Below, in pieces: positions 18,316-25,735 of a stretch of 64,000 bases of DNA. The stretch covers positions 186,001 to 250,000 of the forward strand of contig JAGVKQ010000005.1 in the NCBI GenBank assembly GCA_020050435.1. The letters run 5' to 3'. The stretch comes from Candidatus Caenarcanales bacterium (lineage in GTDB: Bacteria > Cyanobacteriota > Vampirovibrionia > 2-02-FULL-35-15). Below the pieces are notes generated by a model. It searched no databases. It was given only the letters and a program-made list of their open reading frames with translations, and had not been told where the DNA came from. The position numbers and the translations under genes are program-made. Position 1 is the first letter of the stretch. Each line of letters begins with the position of its first letter.

Positions 18316-18344
18316 TAACCAGAGAGAATTGCTATCATTGTCAT

Positions 18345-19079
18345 ATGCGCCCAAACAATAGAAAAAATGATGAATTACGACCAATGAAGTTTACGACTGG
18401 CTTTTCAAGTAATGCTGATGGTTCAGTACTTATTGAGTTTGGAGAAACCAAAGTATTAGTAACAGCGATGATTGATGAAAAGGTCCCACCATTTCTAATG
18501 AATACTGGTAAGGGCTGGCTTACTGCTGAATATTCCCTATTACCAGGCTCTACTAGTCCTCGAGCTCAAAGAGAAGTTAATAAAGGTAAACCATCAGGCA
18601 GAACTAATGAAATCCAAAGGTTAATAGGTAGGAGCTTAAGGGCGGCTTTTGACTTAAATGCTATTGGTCAAAGAACTATAACGATCGATGCTGATGTTAT
18701 AAATGCAGATGCTTCTACTAGGGTTGTTAGTATTTGTGGTGGTTTTATCGCTGTTTATAAAGCCTTGGAAAAAATTAAACAGAAGGGCTTAATTAAGACC
18801 ATTCCTTTAATAGAACCAGTATCTGCTGTAAGTGTAGGAATTATTGATGGTGAATTAATGCTTGATCTTTCTTATGTAGAAGATTCTAAAGCAGAAGTTG
18901 ATTGTAATGTAGTTATGAATAGATCGGGTGAAATTATAGAACTTCAAATGACTGCAGAAGGTAAACCTTTTAAACAAGAAACCGTAGACCAGTTAGTGAA
19001 GCTAGCCCAAAAGGGTATAAATCAAATTATAGAAAAACAATTAGAGTTAACTGTAGGACTTTCTCCCCTAACTAAATGA
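18345..19079 (+). CDS. rph: Ribonuclease PH
   Basis: The 244-residue protein starts MRPNNRKNDELRPMKF, aligned with the canonical MRP-x-R-x(4)-[LV]RP start of RNase PH. Upstream in-frame codons are repeat DNA and are excluded. Family motifs follow: GSVLIEFGETKVLVTAMI, GWLTAEYSLLPGST, GRTNEIQRLIGRSLRAA, TITIDADVINADASTRVVSI (catalytic Asp region), and QMTAEGKPF near the end. The enzyme is a phosphate-dependent 3' exoribonuclease that trims tRNA and rRNA precursors. Length matches the family. There is no strong Shine-Dalgarno. Confidence 0.95.
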   Translation: MRPNNRKNDELRPMKFTTGFSSNADGSVLIEFGETKVLVTAMIDEKVPPFLMNTGKGWLTAEYSLLPGSTSPRAQREVNKGKPSGRTNEIQRLIGRSLRAAFDLNAIGQRTITIDADVINADASTRVVSICGGFIAVYKALEKIKQKGLIKTIPLIEPVSAVSVGIIDGELMLDLSYVEDSKAEVDCNVVMNRSGEIIELQMTAEGKPFKQETVDQLVKLAQKGINQIIEKQLELTVGLSPLTK

Positions 19080-19135
19080 TAACTTTGTTGTTTTAACATT
19101 GAAGATTATTAGAAAAACTCCGAATGGAATAATAG

Positions 19136-19633
19136 ATGATTTCTATTTACCTTACAGCTATTATCTTTACTCTCCTCCTCGCAAATCCATGTTTTGCAGA
19201 AGGAATAAAGTATTCTGTAGGACCATCATGCAAAGATAAAAAAGTTATTTGCCCAAACCAAAACGAAACTCCAGTTTGTATTGTTCTTGATCCCAGAGTT
19301 CATGTAGAGCAAACAGTAAACTCATTAAATAAAGTAGTGAATAGATTTGAACCTTCTTGTGGAGAGGAAGTAAATAATTTCAAAATAGGCTGCATCGATA
19401 TTTTAAATAATAATGAAGCCAGTAATAAATTTATAGATAATGTTTCAATTGACTGTATTGAGCTGGTTAAATGTGAAAAGGATAAAGAAAATAATAAAAT
19501 ATCTGTTTCCTGCTCAAGTGGGAAAATGGCAAAGTGTTTAGGAAGTGATGATATTCCTAATTGTGAAAATGATTCTATGTGTGTAAGTGACTCATTGCCA
19601 GTATGTGACTACGTGTGGCAGGCGAATCTTTAA
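19136..19633 (+). CDS. Secreted cysteine-rich hypothetical protein
   Basis: This 165-residue protein has a signal peptide (MISIYLTAIIFTLLLANPCFA, cleavage likely after CFA). The mature part has about 16 cysteines spaced in pairs (for example CKDKKVICPNQNETPVC, IDCIELVKCEKD, CVSDSLPVC), suggesting several disulphides outside the cytoplasm. No family is recognised. It lies 57 bp after rph and converges with an MnmC-like gene, with 4 bp between the stops. Its cysteine content recalls the CCC-motif proteins at 35-38 kb, but it lacks triple cysteines. Confidence 0.7.
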   Translation: MISIYLTAIIFTLLLANPCFAEGIKYSVGPSCKDKKVICPNQNETPVCIVLDPRVHVEQTVNSLNKVVNRFEPSCGEEVNNFKIGCIDILNNNEASNKFIDNVSIDCIELVKCEKDKENNKISVSCSSGKMAKCLGSDDIPNCENDSMCVSDSLPVCDYVWQANL

Positions 19634-19637
19634 TCTA

Positions 19638-20309
19638 CTATTCCCTACCATTTTCCACACACAAGCTATGGTTTTTCTTACCAATGGCATCTATTCTAAT
19701 TACATTGAAACCATTATCAATAGCTAATTTCTCTATTCTTTTTAAACCTGAATAGGTGGTTAATCTTCCACCTTTTGAAAGCAATTTAAAAATAGAAAGT
19801 AAAAACTCTTCAGTCCAAAACTGAGGTGCTACTTTAAAGCTAAAAGGATCAAAAAATATAATGTCATAAGTATTATTTTCTATGGATTTTAAAGCATTGA
19901 AAATGTCATCTACAATAAGTTTAATTTTTATCTTTTCATACTCTATATAATTTCTCTGTTCAAGGTCTTGTAAGAGCTTTTTCCATTTAATGTAACTTTT
20001 AGGGACTTTAATTTCTTTTATTTTTTCTATTATATTTCTATCTTTTTCAATGGCAGTAATGGAGATGCTTGGATTGTTGCCTAGCTTGTAAATAAAATCA
20101 ATTACTACTCCACTGTTATATCCAAGTCCAAAAAAAAGATCTAGAATTTTTACTTCTCTTGAGAAAGATTGCTTTAAAATATCCTCACAAGGAGCAACAA
20201 ATTTATGCAGCGATTCAGTTATTGGACCGATTTTACTGTGATAAGCTTCTTGAAATTCACTGTTAAAGAACGTTTGAGCACCATCTGGACAAAAGATGCT
20301 GTTACTCAC
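19638..20309 (-). CDS. MnmC-like (DUF752) SAM-dependent methyltransferase
   Basis: The 223-residue protein begins with the DUF752 signature (CPDGAQTFFNSEFQEAYHSK, then GPITESLHKF), followed by the SAM-binding ILDLFFGLGYNSG, an acidic IEKD after strand 2, and YDIIFFDPFSFKVAPQFWT. This is the methyltransferase half of MnmC, which completes 5-methylaminomethyl-(2-thio)uridine at the tRNA wobble position. The oxidase half is absent, as in several bacteria with stand-alone versions. Its start codon overlaps the stop of the small upstream gene (ATGA), so the two are translationally coupled. Its activity on tRNA is inferred from the family. Confidence 0.8.
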   Translation of the reverse strand: MSNSIFCPDGAQTFFNSEFQEAYHSKIGPITESLHKFVAPCEDILKQSFSREVKILDLFFGLGYNSGVVIDFIYKLGNNPSISITAIEKDRNIIEKIKEIKVPKSYIKWKKLLQDLEQRNYIEYEKIKIKLIVDDIFNALKSIENNTYDIIFFDPFSFKVAPQFWTEEFLLSIFKLLSKGGRLTTYSGLKRIEKLAIDNGFNVIRIDAIGKKNHSLCVENGRE

Positions 20310-20515
20310 ATTAATCCTGTGCCTGTAGCAAAGTAGTCTTTCATTTGCCCTTTTATTTTTTCTCTTTCTTCATCTGATTTTGCTCGTTCTAAACACCAAA
20401 CATAAGCTGTTCTAGGTGTTACATTCCTAGTAGCACAATACTTTTCTATTTCTAATTCACCCCTCATAACTAAATCAAGATCTGAATTAGTGTTAATTCT
20501 TCTTATATCTTTCAT
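20306..20515 (-). CDS. Small hypothetical protein (69 aa) coupled to the MnmC-like gene
   Basis: AGGAG lies 5 nt before the ATG, an excellent ribosome-binding site in this window. The protein is charged and mostly helical, with RNVTPRTAYVWCLERAKSDEE looking like a short helix-turn-helix or tRNA-binding-type helix pair. I do not recognise the family. The stop overlaps the start of the MnmC-like gene by 4 bp, which argues for a shared transcript and possibly a related role. Confidence 0.7.
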   Translation of the reverse strand: MKDIRRINTNSDLDLVMRGELEIEKYCATRNVTPRTAYVWCLERAKSDEEREKIKGQMKDYFATGTGLM

Positions 20516-20573
20516 TTTTCTCCTATTGCGAAAGAACTATACGCTTAATTAAATAATTAGATGCTTAACCAAT

Positions 20574-20601
20574 GATTAGACGTTATAAATAACGTCTCTA
20601 C
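20574..20601. repeat. 28-bp palindrome supplying a stop codon (GTAGAGACG type)
   Basis: The minus-strand arm is GTAGAGACGTTATT and the opposite arm GATTAGACGTTATA. The first four bases on the minus strand (GTAG) contain the TAG stop of the 73-aa gene at 20598. Confidence 0.85.
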
Positions 20602-20819
20602 GCTGTTTTTTGTGTTAATTTTCTTTTCAAGCTTTCTTTGTTGACAACTTGTAAAGTCTCATAAAACTCTAATGTCCATTTGCCACGATTTTTTCTAGCA
20701 CCTAAGCGCATTTTATCTCTTGTTGAAAGTAGTTGTTTATCTGACCATTTAGAAAGGTCACCCATTTTTTTCTTTGAGTCTTTAAATAAAGAAATGGACT
20801 TTTTGATTTCATCTGGCAT
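20598..20819 (-). CDS. Small basic hypothetical protein (73 aa)
   Basis: AGGAG is placed 8 nt upstream of the ATG. The peptide is strongly basic and helical (SISLFKDSKKKMGDLSKWSD, RDKMRLGARKNRGKW), which suits a nucleic-acid-binding or ribosome-associated role, but no family is recognised. The TAG stop is formed by a 28-bp palindromic repeat, so the C-terminus may have been reset by that insertion. It lies divergently from gatD, about 40 bp away. Confidence 0.65.
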   Translation of the reverse strand: MPDEIKKSISLFKDSKKKMGDLSKWSDKQLLSTRDKMRLGARKNRGKWTLEFYETLQVVNKESLKRKLTQKTA

Positions 20820-20861
20820 GTTTCTACTCCTATTTACTTAATAATTATATAATATATCTTA

Positions 20862-21596
20862 ATGACAGGGAAAGTAATTAATCTAGACCTTTGCTACCTA
20901 TACCCAAAGCTCCTAAATATCTATGGTGATAGAGGAAATGTATTGACTCTGTCTTATAGATGTAGCCAGAGAAATATAGGATTAAATATTACTACGATAG
21001 GCATTGGAGAAAGTGTTGATTATGAAAAATTTGATCTTTACTTTATAGGTGGTGGGCAGGATGAACAACAACTTCTTGTAGCAAATGATCTCCAGGAGAA
21101 GAAGGAGACTTTAATAAAAGCCATTGAAAAAAATGCCATTTTTCTTGCTATTTGTGGTGGATATCAACTCCTTGGAAAATATTATAAAACACCTGATGGT
21201 TCTGAATTGAAAGGGATTGATGCTCTGGATCTATATACAGTGGCTGGAAATAAGAGAATGATTGGAAATGTACTTTGTAGAGAAATTGAATCAGAAGAAA
21301 CACTGGTCGGATTTGAAAACCATAGTGGGAAAACTTTTTTAGGAAAATCATTAAAACCTTTAGCTAAAGTCATTCGCGGTGGCGGAAACAATGGTGAAGA
21401 TGGTTTTGAAGGTGTCAGGTATAAAAATGTTTTTGGTACTTATTTACATGGATCTCTTTTACCTAAGAATCCATTTTTAACAGATAAATTAATAAAGCTT
21501 GCTCTTGAAAGAAAAGGAATTTCTGCACCTTTTATAAATATCGATAGTTCTATAGAAGATATTGCGCATAAAAAGGCCGTGAATCTATCGTATTAG
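20862..21596 (+). CDS. gatD: GatD-like glutamine amidotransferase (lipid II isoglutaminyl synthase, glutaminase subunit)
   Basis: The 244-residue protein has the CobB/CobQ-type class I glutaminase pattern. NLDLCYLYPKLLNIYGDRGN is the GatD hallmark start. GGGQDEQQ follows, then the nucleophile Cys98 in FLAICGGYQLLG and the catalytic His196 in GTYLHGSLLPKNP. With MurT, GatD amidates the alpha-carboxyl of D-Glu in the peptidoglycan stem peptide. No murT is found next to it here, where most genomes place it. The partner must be elsewhere, or the protein has another ligase partner. A 28-bp palindrome begins directly after the TAG. Confidence 0.85.
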   Translation: MTGKVINLDLCYLYPKLLNIYGDRGNVLTLSYRCSQRNIGLNITTIGIGESVDYEKFDLYFIGGGQDEQQLLVANDLQEKKETLIKAIEKNAIFLAICGGYQLLGKYYKTPDGSELKGIDALDLYTVAGNKRMIGNVLCREIESEETLVGFENHSGKTFLGKSLKPLAKVIRGGGNNGEDGFEGVRYKNVFGTYLHGSLLPKNPFLTDKLIKLALERKGISAPFINIDSSIEDIAHKKAVNLSY

Positions 21597-21624
21597 GAGA
21601 GACGCCCCGCCGGGGCGTCTTTAC
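21597..21624. repeat. 28-bp palindrome directly after gatD stop
   Basis: The arms GAGAGACGCCCCGC and CGGGGCGTCTTTAC are inverted copies (perfect over 10-11 bp). It can fold as a GC-rich hairpin and may terminate gatD. It touches the first copy of the duplicated M16 gene end. Confidence 0.85.
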
Positions 21625-21744
21625 GACAATTTAAATTCTTTTGGTAAATTTCTTTTAGGTCGTACAGACATCCCATTGGGATGTCTCTTCTAATGCACCT
21701 TACGATAGCTTAAATTCTTTTGGCAAATTCCGTTTAGGTCCTAC
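21621..21744. repeat. Duplicated 3' end of the M16 peptidase gene (two copies, 79-bp period)
   Basis: Copy A (21621-21664, minus strand) would encode VRPKRNLPKEFKLS-stop. Copy B (21700-21744), the functional end of the peptidase gene, encodes the same from GPKRNLPKEFKLS-stop. The two copies differ at several silent sites, and a 28-bp palindrome lies between them. Copy A is outside the gene because copy B already has a stop. Confidence 0.9.
21662..21689. repeat. 28-bp palindrome between the duplicated gene ends
   Basis: The arms GTACAGACATCCCA and TTGGGATGTCTCTT are inverted copies over about 11 bp. It belongs by length and end sequence to the same family as the other 28-bp elements. Confidence 0.8.
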
Positions 21745-22965
21745 CACTACCAGAGTAAAATATTTTGGATCAAAAATATCTTCAGAAAGCTTAATTATGT
21801 TTTCATTGGTTATTGATTGTATGGAATTATTTATTTCTTCAACTGATAAAAATCTTTTATAATAAAGCTCATAGAGGGCATTCCTGAATGCTCTTACTTT
21901 GCTGGATTCAAGTTCAATTAAAAGGCTTGTACGCAGTTGCATTTTTGATCTTTCTAATTCATCTTTTTTTAATCCATGTTTTTTAATGCTATTGAGTTCT
22001 TTTAATACTAAGTCCAATACTTTTTGGGAATCATTACCTGTGGTAGCAGCATAAATGCCGAATAATCCACCAAGTTTATTAGTGTGATAGTAAGATGAAA
22101 TTGTATAAGCCAGTCCTCTTTTTTCTCTAATTTCCTGAAACAATCTTGAGCTGCTCCCATTTCCAAGAGCCGTATCTATAACAGCAAGAGTGTATCTGTC
22201 TTCTTCGTATATTGAAGTTCCTTTTGTTGCAAAGCTTAAGTAAGCTTGTTCAATGTCTTTGTCTTCTATAAAAATACTAGGAGTGATTTGTAAAGGAAGA
22301 ACATCTTTTTTTTCAAGTTTTCTTTTTAATCCTTTTGTCATCTCTTCTGTCTTTTTTATTACTTTATCTAAGTCATATTCTCCAGCTAATGAAATAACTA
22401 TATTGTCAGGAGTATAAAGCTTATTTAAATAATTGAAGACATCTTCTCTTTTTAAATTTGTTATTGTTTCAGCTATTCCTGTTATGGGTCTTCCCATTGG
22501 ATGATCTTTCCAGAAAATTTCATAAAGTTTATCTTGAGCAAGATCTTCTGGAGTATCCTTGTACATTTTTATTTCTTCCAGAATTACATGTCTTTCAAGC
22601 TCAAAATCATCATTATCAAGTCTTGTATTGAATAGCATATCTAAAAACAATTCAAGTGGAATAAGAGCATATTCACTTAAGACCATTGTATGGAAGCAGG
22701 TGTTTTCTCTATCAGTAAAAGCATTTAAATTTGCCCCAACATTTTCACTTTCTTCTGCTAAATCTAATGCTGTTCTGGATTTACTGCCTTTGAAAACCAC
22801 ATGTTCAATAAAGTGTGAAATCCCATTGTTATTTAAATCTTCATGAACAGAACCAGCATTTATCCAGATACTAAGTGAACAAGCCAATGCACCGGGGATT
22901 TTTTCCGATATTATTGTTATTCCATTATCTAATACTACCTTTTCAGGCAACTTGAACTCAGTCAT
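21700..22965 (-). CDS. M16-family zinc peptidase (processing peptidase-like)
   Basis: The 421-residue single-module M16 protein carries the inverted zinc motif H51-F-I-E54-H55 in GISHFIEHVVFKG, followed by the third ligand region at about E131 in ILEEIKMYKD. LNAFTDRENTCFH matches the family. The C-terminal inactive domain includes GNGSSSRLFQEIREKRGLAY, a strong hallmark of the bacterial PqqL/mitochondrial processing-peptidase-like group. No signal peptide is visible, so cytoplasmic. Its last 14 codons are duplicated just downstream beside palindromic repeats. It is 2 bp downstream of the matrixin-like gene on the same strand. The specific substrate is unknown. Confidence 0.93.
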   Translation of the reverse strand: MTEFKLPEKVVLDNGITIISEKIPGALACSLSIWINAGSVHEDLNNNGISHFIEHVVFKGSKSRTALDLAEESENVGANLNAFTDRENTCFHTMVLSEYALIPLELFLDMLFNTRLDNDDFELERHVILEEIKMYKDTPEDLAQDKLYEIFWKDHPMGRPITGIAETITNLKREDVFNYLNKLYTPDNIVISLAGEYDLDKVIKKTEEMTKGLKRKLEKKDVLPLQITPSIFIEDKDIEQAYLSFATKGTSIYEEDRYTLAVIDTALGNGSSSRLFQEIREKRGLAYTISSYYHTNKLGGLFGIYAATTGNDSQKVLDLVLKELNSIKKHGLKKDELERSKMQLRTSLLIELESSKVRAFRNALYELYYKRFLSVEEINNSIQSITNENIIKLSEDIFDPKYFTLVVVGPKRNLPKEFKLS

Positions 22966-22967
22966 AG

Positions 22968-24932
22968 CTAAGGTTTAATTCGCCATTTTCTATTTAGTGT
23001 TCTGAATGAATTGGGTGATAATAAAATATCTTTTTCATCACTGGTTTGATTGCCACAAGAAATACTTACGGTGACCACTTCAGAAGAACCATTTGATATT
23101 AAATTAACAGCTTGTATTAGAGGAACCTTTACTGTTATAACCTTTTGAGTCATTATTGGTCCAAGCATGAATCTGGAAGGTTTTGACATAAGGAGAGTTG
23201 AATTTGATGTAAGAATTGAACATGGAGTCATTCCAGTAAAATTGCTTCCATTTGCAGTTAACTGTATAAAATTCATTCCTGAAGGATTTAAGAAAATAGT
23301 ATCTGAGCCTGAAAGCGTAACTGTCGGATTGCTTGTGCTACCTGAGGAAGAATTAATATCTAATTTGTATGTAGATGAACCTGCAAATGCTCCAACCCCA
23401 ATTAAATAAGTGCCAGTATCTAAGGTCGTGCTAATTAATTCATCGGTATTTCCATTTTGACTTGATGTATCTAAAATTTGACTTCCATTACTATTAAAAA
23501 GCACTAAATCTAAATCATCTTGTTGAGAGCTGCTGTCTATGGATAAATTTGCATTGAAGCTAGTTGTCCCATTTAATACCACTTGATACAAGTCGCTTAT
23601 TACAATCATTGCTCCTGTATCTGATGTGAGCTCTAATTCCCCACCATCAGATGATGAAGCATTTCCTGAAATAGCTGCTGGTATAGAAATGTTTTGAGCT
23701 TCAGCGATTGAATCATTTGGTTCAATTTCAGTTAATTGACTTATTATTCCACTGCTGGATGAAGAAGATGATGATGATGTAGAAGCTGTAGTTGAAGCAA
23801 TAATATTTGCTCCTGAAATAGTTTGACCTGCTGAAACACTTACAATAAGTGCTTTGCTTTTATCAGTGGTAATTGGTAGATTTGGACCTGTATAATAGCC
23901 ATTAGGAACTGGACTAACAAAGGATTTATCAGTTTTACTGGCTGAATAAGGACCTACACCTGACCCACCTGTAAAGGATAGATCTATAGGTTCAATTTCG
24001 ATCGTATAATCTCCTGGAGGAAGAGCTTCTAAAGAGTATGTTCCTGTACTATTTGCTAAATAATCTGATACGCATGAAACGGCTTCAAGTATAGGATTAT
24101 TTACACTTTTTGCAATAACATTCCCACCTAAAACAACTGTTTTTCCATCTGATCTAAGTAGTTTTCCTTCTATTTTTCCGAAGTTTGATGCAGTTGAGGA
24201 GTTTGGATATAGAGATGCGGCGGCTGATTGATCATCTCTTTGAATAGTAAATAAATCATTTACAGCAATTGGAAACATTAGAGGTACACTATCTCTTACT
24301 TCTTGTGTAGATCCAGATTTTATTGATTCTACATTTATTTGGGAATGATCAAGTCCAAAAGCATGACCAAATTCATGAAGAATAGTACCTTTTAAAGAAT
24401 CTTCTGATGATTCAGGATCACTAGAACTATCTATTCCATTGATAAATTTCCCATTAAAAACACCTTGTGATTCTGCAATTTGATTTGCAAATTGTCCACT
24501 ACTAACTGTTATAGGACCAGCTAATCCAAGAACTGATTTCCCTGCACCACTTCCTAAAAATGCATCTAGCAACTTACCATCAGTATCAAAAATAATGGGA
24601 CTATAGCCGAGTAATTCTTGTGAGTTTAATATAGAATCAAAGTTTTTATCAGTTACATCAAAATCCAAAGAGCCAGGGCTATCTTTTTGAAATTTTACAT
24701 CTGATGATGTTAGGTTAACCCAGCTTGCAAAAAGAGATTCAATAATATTAGTAATCTCAGTATTCGATAATTTCCCAAGTGTTCCTTGGTCATATCTATA
24801 AGTTAATGCTCTTGTTCCATATGTAATAGCTTTGCCATTTTTAACTACAAGCGGACCAGCTGCATGTGCTATCAATTGATTTGATGTAAATGATAGTAAT
24901 AATAATGTTGAAATAAGACTTTTTTTGCTCAT
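22968..24932 (-). CDS. Secreted matrixin-like metalloprotease with PPC-type and serine-linker regions
   Basis: The 654-residue protein has a signal peptide (first 25 residues, ending IAHAA). The catalytic zinc site HEFGHAFGLDH at 186-196 (H186, E187, H190, H196) fits the metzincin/matrixin pattern. A carboxypeptidase-regulatory-like beta domain follows at about 255-345, including SLEALPPGDYTIEIEP. Then come a run of serines (about 385-395), a PPC-like beta domain (about 405-535, with EPNDSIAEAQNI and DTGTYLIGVGAF), and a final Ig-like segment. It probably cleaves extracellular proteins. It shares an operon with the secreted protein upstream (stop and start 2 bp apart). Confidence 0.9.
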   Translation of the reverse strand: MSKKSLISTLLLLSFTSNQLIAHAAGPLVVKNGKAITYGTRALTYRYDQGTLGKLSNTEITNIIESLFASWVNLTSSDVKFQKDSPGSLDFDVTDKNFDSILNSQELLGYSPIIFDTDGKLLDAFLGSGAGKSVLGLAGPITVSSGQFANQIAESQGVFNGKFINGIDSSSDPESSEDSLKGTILHEFGHAFGLDHSQINVESIKSGSTQEVRDSVPLMFPIAVNDLFTIQRDDQSAAASLYPNSSTASNFGKIEGKLLRSDGKTVVLGGNVIAKSVNNPILEAVSCVSDYLANSTGTYSLEALPPGDYTIEIEPIDLSFTGGSGVGPYSASKTDKSFVSPVPNGYYTGPNLPITTDKSKALIVSVSAGQTISGANIIASTTASTSSSSSSSSSGIISQLTEIEPNDSIAEAQNISIPAAISGNASSSDGGELELTSDTGAMIVISDLYQVVLNGTTSFNANLSIDSSSQQDDLDLVLFNSNGSQILDTSSQNGNTDELISTTLDTGTYLIGVGAFAGSSTYKLDINSSSGSTSNPTVTLSGSDTIFLNPSGMNFIQLTANGSNFTGMTPCSILTSNSTLLMSKPSRFMLGPIMTQKVITVKVPLIQAVNLISNGSSEVVTVSISCGNQTSDEKDILLSPNSFRTLNRKWRIKP

Positions 24933-24934
24933 GA

Positions 24935-25594
24935 TTAATTACCTGCTAATTCCTTTACTGCTTCTGTAAATTCTTTATATCTAATTGGAATACCTAATTC
25001 TGAACAATTACTTATATATTCTTTAAGAAAGGTATTCTTTTTTAAAGAAGCTATTTTTTTATTCCTTGGATTCTTATATAGACCTTTGTTGTTGGTTTTA
25101 TTTTTTACGACCTTATTTCTTCTAAAAAACCCTTTACTGTCAACTTCAAACTGACCTTGTAAAAACCCAACAGGACTGGTTAAACCTCTTTCACTTTCAG
25201 GATATAAAAATAGGATGTAATTTTTTCCTACATCGTATCCAGCATTGTTTACAGTAGGCTTCCATTGTTTGAAACTGATTTCTTTATTTTCACCAATGCC
25301 TTTAAGTCCCTCGGTTACCTTAAATGTATATTTAATAACAGGTAGTTTAGATTCTTTATCATTTTCAATTTCTTCAATCTTCTTGCATTCTCCAGCAAAT
25401 ATTTTTTCTGCGTCTTGAGTGATTTCTTCAAGGTTCATTGGTACTGTATCGAAAACAAAGTGTCTATCAATTTTCGGTTTGTCTTCTGAGTCACCATTAT
25501 CATTTAATATGACAGATGCTTTACTTGAACCAAGCGTTACTAATAAAAAAGCAATCAAAAAAATTGTTGCTCTTTTAAACTTATTATTATTCAT
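24935..25594 (-). CDS. Secreted hypothetical protein, partner of the matrixin-like protease
   Basis: The 219-residue protein has an N-terminal signal segment (ATIFLIAFLLVTLGSSKA). Mature motifs are EEITQDAEKIFAGECKKIEE, a beta-rich stretch with ITFKVTEGLKG-like spacing (here KYTFKVTEGLKG), and YDVGKNYILFLYP, followed by a basic tail. I recall similar short secreted proteins encoded beside matrixin-type proteases in other bacteria, but no activity is established here. It is first in a two-gene unit with the protease. A chaperone, propeptide-like inhibitor or adaptor role would fit but is conjecture. Confidence 0.7.
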   Translation of the reverse strand: MNNNKFKRATIFLIAFLLVTLGSSKASVILNDNGDSEDKPKIDRHFVFDTVPMNLEEITQDAEKIFAGECKKIEEIENDKESKLPVIKYTFKVTEGLKGIGENKEISFKQWKPTVNNAGYDVGKNYILFLYPESERGLTSPVGFLQGQFEVDSKGFFRRNKVVKNKTNNKGLYKNPRNKKIASLKKNTFLKEYISNCSELGIPIRYKEFTEAVKELAGN

Positions 25595-25735
25595 TGATTT
25601 TAAAATCCTATTCTCTTTTAATTTTGATACTTTATTCTAAAGTATTAATACCCTAGCAGTGTTGATTTAAACACCTTTTCTCCCAAATTGTAGAGATATT
25701 ATCCTAAATATTCTAGAATATATATAATTAAAAAC

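Larger units (their letters stand above)
17925..18344. other. Gene-free stretch (420 bp) filled with repeat elements upstream of rph
   Basis: The left part (17925-18090) shows nothing beyond short dyads such as AGGCATGAGCCT. The rest holds a GC-rich composite palindrome (18095-18133) and a REP-like inverted repeat (18226-18315). The rph open frame extends through the latter, but the homologous start is at 18345, so I treat the upstream part as non-coding. Confidence 0.6.

Noticed and set aside
18231-18344. N-terminal extension of RNase PH
   Set aside because: The codons are a REP-like inverted repeat. The homologous start MRP-x-x-R is at 18345.
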